From Frankiales bacterium (GTDB taxonomy: Bacteria; Actinomycetota; Actinomycetes; Mycobacteriales; SCTD01): a stretch of DNA of 34,529 bases. Each line of letters opens with the position of its first letter. Position 1 is the first letter of the stretch. A program made the position numbers and the translations under genes. Of this stretch, positions 27,009 to 34,529 are shown one piece after another. The stretch spans positions 1-34,529 of the forward strand of contig JAODNB010000303.1 in NCBI GenBank assembly GCA_025464795.1, written 5' to 3'. The notes under the pieces were generated by a model. It made no database searches. It was given only the letters and a program-made list of their open reading frames with translations, and had not been told where the DNA came from.

Positions 27009-28076
27009 CTACTTGTCGATGTCGCCGACGGTGAAGAAGAAGGAGGCGAGGATCGCGGGCAGGTCCTGGACACGGGACCCGGGCAGCACCGAAGGCAGCG
27101 CCGACACGTTGTTGAACGAGGGCGTCCGCATCGCCAGCCGCCACGGCGTGGACGCTCCCCGCGACACCAAGAAGTAGCCGACCGCCCCGGACGGGGCCTC
27201 GGTCCACCGGTACGCGGACCCCTCGGGAGCGCGGACGGCCTTGGGCAGCTTGACGTTCACCGGGCCGGTCGGCAGCTGTGACAGGCAGGCGTCGACGAGG
27301 TCCAACGACACCGACACCTGCTGCTGGAGGCAGGAGAACCGCGCGGCCGCGTCGCCGGTCGTGCCCAGCACCACTGGGACGTCCAGGGAGGGGTAGAGCA
27401 GGTACGGGTCGTCGCGGCGAAGGTCGAGGTCGAGCCCCGACCCGCGGGCCACGGGACCTGACACCCCGTACGAGAGCGCGTCGGCGACCGACAGGACGCC
27501 CAGCCCCGCGAACGCAGCGAGGTCTAGCGCGGGGAGCGCTGAGCGCACGGCCGCGACCGCGGAGGAGCAGCGCGACGCCCAGCCCGCCGGGACGTCCTCC
27601 AGGAGCCCGCCCACTCGGGTGCAGACCACGTGGACCCGGCCGCCCGTGGCCTCCTCGAGCACCTGCTGCAGCGGCTCGCGCAGCAGGACGCAGGACGGCT
27701 CGACGTACCCGAGGAACATCAGGTGCGACAGCACTCGGTTGAGCTCGGCGAGCAGCATGCGCAGCCAGGTCGCGCGGGGCGGCACCTCCATGCCGAGGGC
27801 CTGCTCCACGACGAGCGCCACGCCCAGCTCGTTGTTGAACGCTGCGAGCCAGTCATGCCGGTTCGCGAGCATCAGGATCTGCCGGTAGTCCCGGACCTCG
27901 AACAGCTTCTCCGCACCGCGGTGCAGCGCCCCGACCACCGGCTCCGCCCAGGTGACGATGTCGGAGTCGAGCCCCAAGCGGAGCCGCAGCGAGCCGTGCG
28001 TGGACGGGTGGTGCGCGCCCAGCTCGAGGGTGATGTCAGAGGGCCCCGCGGCTGCTCCGATGCCGGCGACTGTCAC
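27009..28076 (-). CDS. NADH-quinone oxidoreductase subunit D-like protein (orphan NuoD paralog)
   Basis: [65 protein letters not shown]-terminal TVGDIDK. GTG start overlaps the upstream methyltransferase stop. Confidence 0.87.
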   Translation of the reverse strand: MTVAGIGAAAGPSDITLELGAHHPSTHGSLRLRLGLDSDIVTWAEPVVGALHRGAEKLFEVRDYRQILMLANRHDWLAAFNNELGVALVVEQALGMEVPPRATWLRMLLAELNRVLSHLMFLGYVEPSCVLLREPLQQVLEEATGGRVHVVCTRVGGLLEDVPAGWASRCSSAVAAVRSALPALDLAAFAGLGVLSVADALSYGVSGPVARGSGLDLDLRRDDPYLLYPSLDVPVVLGTTGDAAARFSCLQQQVSVSLDLVDACLSQLPTGPVNVKLPKAVRAPEGSAYRWTEAPSGAVGYFLVSRGASTPWRLAMRTPSFNNVSALPSVLPGSRVQDLPAILASFFFTVGDIDK

Positions 28077-28957
28077 CCGCCCATCCAACCGTCCGTCAGG
28101 CCGACCCGCTGCACCAGCCACCCGAAGCCACCCAGGCCGGCCGGGTCCAGGAGCTCGGCGGCTTGCGATGCCCGCTCGAGTCCGAGCGCGTACGAGGGGT
28201 CCGCTGCGTCCGGGAGGGTGGCGCGGATCCCCAAGGCGTGCAACGCGGCCCGCTGGGTCATCAGCTCGGCCCCGGTCGCCGCTGCGCAGGAGTCCAGGGC
28301 CACGTGCGCGGTGAGGTCGCGCGCACCGTCCGGGACAGGTGGGACCTGCAGCCCGTCCCGATAGCCGGTCAGCGTCGGGCGCCGGGTCTCCATGACGTGG
28401 CCGTAGTCGATCGCGACGGCGGCTCCCCGAGTCACCCTGGAGACGGCCTGCGCCCAGGCCTCGTCGCGGGACCAACCGTCCTCGACGCGAGCGCCGGCGG
28501 GCCACCAACGATCGGCCCAGGCCGAGTCCACCGGGTCACCGAGGGACTCACTGCCGTCAGGTGCGACGAGGACCTCACGCCCGTTCTCCAGGACCTGCAG
28601 CGGCACAGCGTCCAGCCACTCGTTGGCAACCAGGAGCCCTGTCAGCACAGGGATCTCGGAGGTCCAAGCGAAGGGCACGTCGGCGTCCGCGACGTCCACG
28701 CCGGTCAGCCGCCAGCGCTCGGGGACGTCACCGAGCCCGAGCAGCAGCTCTCCGCGGCCCGCGCCGACATCGACCAGGTCGAAGGGGTCCGGGAAGCCGA
28801 GAGCTGCATCCACGCGGTGGGCGAGCCGCAGCACCGCCTCCGCGAACAGCGGGACGGCGACGTTCGTGCGGAAGTGCTCGCCCGGCACCTCGTGCCGGAA
28901 GAAGCCGGAGGACCCGTAGAGCGCCTCGTTCCACGCCGAGCGCCAAGATGTCGCCAT
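28073..28957 (-). CDS. NDUFAF7/MidA-like (DUF185) SAM-dependent methyltransferase
   Basis: [74 protein letters not shown]. Start could also be ATG at 28966. Confidence 0.8.
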   Translation of the reverse strand: MATSWRSAWNEALYGSSGFFRHEVPGEHFRTNVAVPLFAEAVLRLAHRVDAALGFPDPFDLVDVGAGRGELLLGLGDVPERWRLTGVDVADADVPFAWTSEIPVLTGLLVANEWLDAVPLQVLENGREVLVAPDGSESLGDPVDSAWADRWWPAGARVEDGWSRDEAWAQAVSRVTRGAAVAIDYGHVMETRRPTLTGYRDGLQVPPVPDGARDLTAHVALDSCAAATGAELMTQRAALHALGIRATLPDAADPSYALGLERASQAAELLDPAGLGGFGWLVQRVGLTDGWMGG

Positions 28958-29387
28958 GGTGCACATCGGTCAGACCATCGGTATGTCAGTCGTGGAGCGT
29001 GCGGAAGGGCGGTCCGTGCTGACGTGGGACGCGCAACCGGAGTACGGGTTCCCGACGGCGTCGGGCCAGGTCATCCACGGAGGCATGGTCACCACGATCC
29101 TGGACAGTGCCATGGGGGGTGCCACCTGGTCGGTACTGACCGACGACGAGGTGTTCCTGACCGCGGACCTGCGGGTGGAGTTCTACCGGGCGACGCGACC
29201 AGGTCAGCTCACAGCGAAGGGCCTGGTGATCAAGCGGACCTCCCGGCTCGTCTTCGCGTCCGCCGAGCTGTTCGATGCTGAGGAGAGGCTGCTCGCGAGC
29301 AGCCGCTGCACCCAGACGGTCCTGCCGGCAACCGGCGGCGCAGCCCGTCCCGACCCTTCGAAGCGGGGGTTCGACGCCCGGGGCTGA
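28956..29387 (+). CDS. PaaI-family hotdog-fold thioesterase
   Basis: VIHGGMVTTILDSAMGGATWSVL, TADLRVEFYRATRPGQL. ATG at 28983 is an alternative start. Confidence 0.83.
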   Translation: MVHIGQTIGMSVVERAEGRSVLTWDAQPEYGFPTASGQVIHGGMVTTILDSAMGGATWSVLTDDEVFLTADLRVEFYRATRPGQLTAKGLVIKRTSRLVFASAELFDAEERLLASSRCTQTVLPATGGAARPDPSKRGFDARG

Positions 29388-29454
29388 GGACCGGCAAACC
29401 GGTGAAGACCTGCCGAACGTGATTCGGGTCGGCGGTGACTTAGGGCACAAGGCC

Positions 29455-29482
29455 TTGCACCGCCGTTTCTCAGCGTTACCCT
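29455..29482 (+). promoter_or_regulatory. Candidate promoter for the DUF2520-panC-panD-nadB-nadC-coaX operon
   Basis: TTGCAC (29455-29460), N16, TACCCT (29477-29482). Confidence 0.5.
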
Positions 29483-29528
29483 CGTCGCAACACGTCCGGT
29501 ACCCCTACGAAGGACTGGAACGGCTCTC

Positions 29529-30389
29529 ATGAACGCACCTGTGCGCCCTGACGCTGCCCGCCTGCGGGTCGGTGTGGTCGGTGCTGGCCGGGTGGGGTCC
29601 GTGCTGGGCGCCGCTCTGCGTCGGGCGGGTCATGACGTCGTGGCGGTCAGCGCCGTCAGCGAGGCGTCCAGGGAACGGGCCGCGCGGCTGCTCCCCGGTG
29701 TCCCGGTGCTCAGCCCTGACGAGGTCGTGAGCCGGTCGACCCTCGTGCTGCTCGCGGTCCCCGACGATGTCCTTGCCGGCCTGGTCCAGGGGCTCGCCGA
29801 TCTGGCTTCCTGGCAGCCCGGGCAGCTCGTCGTCCACGTCAGCGGGCGCCACGGCTTGGCTGTGCTGGCCCCTGCCGTCGGGGCACTGCCGATGGCGATC
29901 CACCCGGCACTGCCGTTCAGCGGTGCGGACGTCGACCTGGCCGGTGCCAGCTTCGGTGTGACCGCTCCTGAGGTCTTGTGCCCCATCGCCGAGGCGCTCG
30001 TGCTCGAGATGGGTGGCCGTCCGGTCTGGGTCTCGGAGGAGCTGCGCCCGCTGTGGCATGCGGCTCTCGCCCACGGTGCGAACCACCTGGTCACCCTCGT
30101 CGCAAGTGCGGCCGACATGCTCCGCGAGGCCGGCGCCGAGGACCCAGGGGCCGTCCTCGGTCCGTTGCTCCAGGCAGCCCTGGACGGCGCCCTGCAGCGC
30201 GGCGACGGGGCCCTGACCGGACCGGTGAGCCGGGGTGACGCGGGCACGGTCGCGGCCCACCTCGAGGTCATCCCCGACGCGGTGCGCCCTGCGTACCTCG
30301 CTCTCGCACGGCTCACCGCGGACCGTGCCCTCGCCGCCGGGCGCCTCAAGTCGCAGCAGGCCGAGGGCCTCCTCGGAGTGCTGGCATGA
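29529..30389 (+). CDS. Rossmann-like plus DUF2520 domain protein
   Basis: [52 protein letters not shown]; upstream of panC. Confidence 0.87.
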   Translation: MNAPVRPDAARLRVGVVGAGRVGSVLGAALRRAGHDVVAVSAVSEASRERAARLLPGVPVLSPDEVVSRSTLVLLAVPDDVLAGLVQGLADLASWQPGQLVVHVSGRHGLAVLAPAVGALPMAIHPALPFSGADVDLAGASFGVTAPEVLCPIAEALVLEMGGRPVWVSEELRPLWHAALAHGANHLVTLVASAADMLREAGAEDPGAVLGPLLQAALDGALQRGDGALTGPVSRGDAGTVAAHLEVIPDAVRPAYLALARLTADRALAAGRLKSQQAEGLLGVLA

Positions 30390-31174
30390 ACGTCGTCTCC
30401 ACGCGCGAAGAGCTTGCGGTCGCGCGCAAGGAGCTCCCCGGGCGCGTGGCCGTCGTCATGACCATGGGCGCGTTGCACGACGGGCACGTCGAGCTCGTCC
30501 GCCAGGCCCGTACCCAGGCCGACTCCGTCGTCGTCACGATCTTCGTCAACCCCCTGCAGTTCGGCGCGAACGAGGACCTCAGCACCTACCCCCGCACGCT
30601 CGACCAGGACCTCGCGCTGCTCGACGGCCTCGCCGACGTGGTCTTCACCCCGACTCCTGAGGTGGTCTACCCGACGGAGGCGCTCGTTCGCGTCAGCGCG
30701 GGCGCACTGGGCACCGTGTTCGAGGGTGCGTCACGACCCGGCCACTTCGACGGTGTGCTCACCGTCGTGCTGAAGCTCATGCACCTCACGACGCCGGATG
30801 TCGCGCTGTTCGGCCAGAAGGACGCCCAGCAGCTCGCAGCCATCCGACGGATGGTGAGCGACCTCGACGTCCCGGTGAAGGTGGTCGCGGTGCCGACCGT
30901 CCGGGAGCCCGACGGCCTCGCGATGTCGAGCCGCAACCGCTACCTCACCGACGAGCAGCGCTCGACCGCGCTGCTGCTCAGCAAGGCCCTGCGGACGCGC
31001 GACGTCGCCGCAGGAAGGGCGCTGTTCGACAGCAGCAGCGCCGACCTCGACTACCTCGAGCGCGTGGACTCGTCCACCTTCGAGGTGACACCTGAGGGTG
31101 ATCTGCTGATCATCGCCGCCAAGGTGGGTACGACCCGGCTGCTCGACAACCTCCCCCTGAAGGACAACAGCTGA
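30386..31174 (+). CDS. panC: Pantoate--beta-alanine ligase
   Basis: [58 protein letters not shown] overlap. Confidence 0.96.
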   Translation: MNVVSTREELAVARKELPGRVAVVMTMGALHDGHVELVRQARTQADSVVVTIFVNPLQFGANEDLSTYPRTLDQDLALLDGLADVVFTPTPEVVYPTEALVRVSAGALGTVFEGASRPGHFDGVLTVVLKLMHLTTPDVALFGQKDAQQLAAIRRMVSDLDVPVKVVAVPTVREPDGLAMSSRNRYLTDEQRSTALLLSKALRTRDVAAGRALFDSSSADLDYLERVDSSTFEVTPEGDLLIIAAKVGTTRLLDNLPLKDNS

Positions 31175-31647
31175 TGCTCCGCACCATGCTCACGAGCAAG
31201 ATCCACCGCGCCACCGTCACCCAGGCCGACCTGCACTACGTGGGCTCGGTGACCGTGGACCAGGACCTGCTGGACGCGGCAGACCTGTACGAGGGCGAGA
31301 AGGTCGCCATCGTCGACGTCACCAACGGGGCGCGGATCGAGACCTACACGATCGCCGGGCCGCGCGGGTCCGGCGTCATCGGCATCAACGGCGCCGCGGC
31401 TCGGCTCATCCACCCTGGTGACCTGGTCATCCTCATCGCGTACGGGCAGATGGACGACGAGGAGGCACGCACCCGCAAGCCGCACGTGGTGTTCGTCGAC
31501 GCGGACAACAAGGTGATCGGCACCGGTAGCGACCCGGCCGAGGCGCTCCCCGAGACCGGCCTCGTCCGCGGGGACCTGCGCTACCCGAGCGACCCCCGTG
31601 ACACGCACGTGGGCAGCTACGACGACGACCCGACGCTCGTCTGGTGA
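31174..31647 (+). CDS. panD: Aspartate 1-decarboxylase
   Basis: [29 protein letters not shown] with Gly-Ser self-processing site; [14 protein letters not shown]. Confidence 0.96.
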   Translation: MLRTMLTSKIHRATVTQADLHYVGSVTVDQDLLDAADLYEGEKVAIVDVTNGARIETYTIAGPRGSGVIGINGAAARLIHPGDLVILIAYGQMDDEEARTRKPHVVFVDADNKVIGTGSDPAEALPETGLVRGDLRYPSDPRDTHVGSYDDDPTLVW

Positions 31648-31651
31648 CTCC

Positions 31652-33259
31652 GTGACAGCAGCCACCCGGCTGCTCGCTCCTGACCCCGGCTGGACGGTGA
31701 CGACGGACGTCGTCGTCGTCGGTTCGGGCGTGGCCGGGCTCATGACCGCGCTCCACGCGACCCGCGCCGGACGCGTGCTGGTCGTCACCAAGGTGCACGT
31801 CGACGACGGTTCGACGCGCTGGGCGCAAGGCGGGGTCGCCGCCGCCCTGGGCACGGACGACTCGCCGCACGAGCACGAGCTGGACACCCTCGAAGCGGGG
31901 GTGGGCATCTGCGACCTCGAGGCGGTGCGGGTCCTCTGCGAGGAGGGCCCTGCGCGACTGCGTGAGCTCATCACCCTCGGCGCGGCGTTCGACCTCGATC
32001 CCGCCGGCGAGCTGCTGCTCACCCGCGAGGGGGGCCACCACCGGGACCGCATCGTGCACGCCGGCGGGGACGCCACGGGAGCGGAGGTCAGCCGCGCCCT
32101 CGTCGCGGCCGTCCTGGCTCACCCGCGGATCCAGCTGATCGAGCACGCGCTCGTCCTGGACCTGCTGCGCACCGCGGACGGGCGCGCCGCCGGGGTGACC
32201 CTGCACGTGCTGGGCGAGGGGACGCAGGACGGAGTCGGGGCCGTCATGGCGAGGGCTGTGGTCCTCGCGACGGGCGGCATGGGTCAGGTCTTCTCGAGCA
32301 CGACCAACCCCTCGGTCTCCACCGGGGACGGGGTCGCTCTCGCGCTGCGCGCCGGCGCCGAGGTCACGGACCTCGAGTTCGTGCAGTTCCACCCGACCGC
32401 GCTGTGGCTGGGCCCCGACGCGACCGGACAGCAGCCGCTCATCAGCGAGGCCGTTCGCGGCGAGGGCGCGTTCCTGGTGGACGGGGACGGTGAGCGGATC
32501 ATCACGACCGCGGACCACCCGCTCGCGGACCTCGCCCCCCGGGACGTGGTCGCGAAGGCCATCACCCGGCGGATGCAGGCCCTCGGCACCGACCACGTCT
32601 TCCTCGATGCCCGTGGCGTTCCCGGGATCGCTGACCGCTTCCCGACGATCGTCGCCCGTTGCCGGCAGGAGGGCGTGGACCCGGTGACCGACCTGATCCC
32701 GGTCGCGCCCGCGGCGCACTACGCGAGCGGAGGTGTGCGGACGGACCTGCACGGTCGTACGTCGGTGCCCGGCCTGTACGCCTGTGGTGAGGTCGCGTGC
32801 ACGGGGGTGCACGGGGCCAACCGGCTCGCCTCCAACTCGCTGCTCGAGGGCCTGGTGTTCGCCGGGCGCATCGGTGCTGACCTCGAGGCCGGTCTTCCCG
32901 AGCAGGGGCTGACCGCGCGACAGGGGCGCGAGCAGGTGCTGCTCGACCCGACCACCCGCCCGGAGCTCGCCCGCACGATGACCGAGGGCTCCGGAGTGCT
33001 GCGCAGCGCTGATTCCCTTGCCGCCACGGCCAAGGCGCTGCTCGCTCTCGAGGGCCGCGACAGCGCTGCACCCTCACCTGCTGCCTGGGAGGCGACCGGT
33101 CTGCATGCCGTCGCCACCGCCCTCGTTGCTGCGGCGCAGCGTCGGGAGGAGACCCGCGGCGCGCACTGGCGGGAGGACTTCCCCCTGGCGTCGGACTCCT
33201 GGCGCGGGCACCTCGTCACGACCCTGAGCGGGACCACCTACCAGCCCGTGGAGGACTGA
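31652..33259 (+). CDS. nadB: L-aspartate oxidase
   Basis: TDVVVVGSGVAGLMTALHA, TRWAQGGVAAAL, ATGGMGQVF, FVQFHPTAL, GLYACGEVACTGVHGANRLASNSLLEGLVF. Confidence 0.95.
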   Translation: MTAATRLLAPDPGWTVTTDVVVVGSGVAGLMTALHATRAGRVLVVTKVHVDDGSTRWAQGGVAAALGTDDSPHEHELDTLEAGVGICDLEAVRVLCEEGPARLRELITLGAAFDLDPAGELLLTREGGHHRDRIVHAGGDATGAEVSRALVAAVLAHPRIQLIEHALVLDLLRTADGRAAGVTLHVLGEGTQDGVGAVMARAVVLATGGMGQVFSSTTNPSVSTGDGVALALRAGAEVTDLEFVQFHPTALWLGPDATGQQPLISEAVRGEGAFLVDGDGERIITTADHPLADLAPRDVVAKAITRRMQALGTDHVFLDARGVPGIADRFPTIVARCRQEGVDPVTDLIPVAPAAHYASGGVRTDLHGRTSVPGLYACGEVACTGVHGANRLASNSLLEGLVFAGRIGADLEAGLPEQGLTARQGREQVLLDPTTRPELARTMTEGSGVLRSADSLAATAKALLALEGRDSAAPSPAAWEATGLHAVATALVAAAQRREETRGAHWREDFPLASDSWRGHLVTTLSGTTYQPVED

Positions 33260-33261
33260 CC

Positions 33262-34140
33262 GTGCTGTCCCGTCACGCTCTCGACGCCCTCGCGGCCGCC
33301 GGGCTCGATGCCGCTGCTGTCGAGGAGCTCGCCCACCGCACCGTTGCCGAGGACCTCGCCGGCGGAGTTGACGTCACGAGCACGGCGACCATCCCCGAGG
33401 GCCTGGTCGGCACCGCGGCCTTCGTGCCGCGTGAGGCCGGAGTCGTCGCCGGGATCGGCGTCGCGATGGCCTGCATCGAGGCCGTCGGCCCGGTGAGCTG
33501 GGACCTGGTGCGAGGCGACGGTCCGGCGGCCCAGGGCGAGACCGTTCTGCAGATGACCGGTCCCGTCCGGACCCTGCTGACCGGTGAGCGCTCCGCCCTC
33601 AACCTGCTGTGCCACCTGTCCGGGGTCGCGACACAGACCGCCCTGTGGGTCGCGGCCGTCGAGGGCACCGGCGCCCGGATCCGTGACACCCGCAAGACCA
33701 CCCCTGGGCTGCGCGCGCTGGAGAAGGCCGCCGTCGTCGTCGGCGGTGGGCTCAACCACCGCATGGCGCTCTCCGACGCAGCGCTGGTGAAGGACAACCA
33801 CGTCGTGGCGGCCGGTGGCGTGACGCAGGCCTTCCAAGCCGTACGTGCCATGTGGCCGGGACTCGACGTCGAGGTCGAGTGCGACACCCTCGAGCAGGTC
33901 TCCGAGGTCGTCGCGGCCGGTGCGGACCTCGTCCTGCTGGACAACATGAGCCTCGAGGACATGAGCGCCGCTGTCGCCCTCTGCAAGCCCAAGGGCGTCC
34001 GGACGGAAGCCTCCGGAGGCCTGACCCTCGACCGCGCCCGGCCCGTCGCCGAGACGGGCGTGGACTTCCTCTCCGTCGGCGCTCTCACCCACTCCGCCCC
34101 GGTCCTGGACCTCGGGCTCGACCTGCGCCTCGGAGCCTGA
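33262..34140 (+). CDS. nadC: Nicotinate-nucleotide pyrophosphorylase (carboxylating)
   Basis: LNLLCHLSGVATQTALWV, DTRKTTPGLRALEKAAVVVGGGLNHRMALSDAALVKDNHV. Confidence 0.96.
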   Translation: MLSRHALDALAAAGLDAAAVEELAHRTVAEDLAGGVDVTSTATIPEGLVGTAAFVPREAGVVAGIGVAMACIEAVGPVSWDLVRGDGPAAQGETVLQMTGPVRTLLTGERSALNLLCHLSGVATQTALWVAAVEGTGARIRDTRKTTPGLRALEKAAVVVGGGLNHRMALSDAALVKDNHVVAAGGVTQAFQAVRAMWPGLDVEVECDTLEQVSEVVAAGADLVLLDNMSLEDMSAAVALCKPKGVRTEASGGLTLDRARPVAETGVDFLSVGALTHSAPVLDLGLDLRLGA

Positions 34141-34141
34141 C

Positions 34142-34529
34142 GTGCTGCTCACCGTCGACGTCGGCAACACCAACATCGTGCTCGGCCTGTTCGACGGGGA
34201 CCACCTGTTCAGCAGCTACCGGCTGCGCACGGACTCCCGGGTCACGGCGGACGAGCTCGCACTGCTCTTCAACGGGTTGCTGTCGCGTCACCCCCAGCCA
34301 GACGGGGTGGCGGTCTGCTCGACCGTCCCTCAGGTGCTCGACCAGCTGCGCCTGATGTTCGACCGCTACTACGCCGACGCGCACACGGTCGTCGTCGGAC
34401 CAGGCGTGAAGACCGGCGTGGCGCTGATGTACGACAACCCGAAGGAGGTCGGGCCGGACCGCATCGTGAACACCTTGGCGGCCCACACCCTGTACGGCGG
34501 CCCGGCGATCGTCGTCGACTTCGGCACCT
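34142..34529 (+). CDS. coaX: Type III pantothenate kinase (truncated by window edge)
   Basis: Manual translation from GTG 34142: VLLTVDVGNTNIVLGLFDGDHLFSSYRLRTDSRVTADELALLFNGLL...KTGVALMYDNPKEVGPDRIVNTLAAHTLYGGPAIVVDFGT. Not in the ORF track because it is open at the edge. Confidence 0.94.
   Translation, partial: MLLTVDVGNTNIVLGLFDGDHLFSSYRLRTDSRVTADELALLFNGLLSRHPQPDGVAVCSTVPQVLDQLRLMFDRYYADAHTVVVGPGVKTGVALMYDNPKEVGPDRIVNTLAAHTLYGGPAIVVDFGT

Overview
High-GC actinobacterial chromosome segment made up almost entirely of core housekeeping genes. In order: a DEAD/DEAH helicase (minus, runs off the left edge); a bldG-like STAS protein plus RsbW-like anti-sigma factor; hppA; an LPXTG-type surface protein; a class I methyltransferase; topA; an MFS-thymidylate kinase fusion; holB; tRNA-Thr(CGU); prfC; an ECF sigma/ZAS anti-sigma pair (minus) divergent from a small membrane protein; a VOC protein; ppa (minus); a dacB-type carboxypeptidase; a DUF2342-like metalloprotease; tilS; hpt; ftsH; folP; an NTF2-like protein; folB; folK; DUF3180; a small protein; an orphan NuoD-like protein with an NDUFAF7/MidA-like methyltransferase (minus); a PaaI-like thioesterase; a DUF2520 protein; panC; panD; nadB; nadC; coaX (runs off the right edge). 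I see no mobile elements, CRISPR arrays or defence islands. The most interesting signals are: (1) an orphan NuoD paralog that keeps the methylation-site HRG motif but has lost key quinone-site residues, overlapping its probable methyltransferase gene; (2) the ftsH 5' UTR, with a displaced Shine-Dalgarno, competing hairpins and a SigR/SigH-like promoter; (3) at least six TANNNT-N6/7-start codon signatures of leaderless transcription; (4) intergenic inverted repeats upstream of bldG and hppA; (5) an ECF sigma/anti-sigma pair whose anti-sigma factor has no extracytoplasmic domain. All family assignments come from reading motifs by eye; no database search was run.
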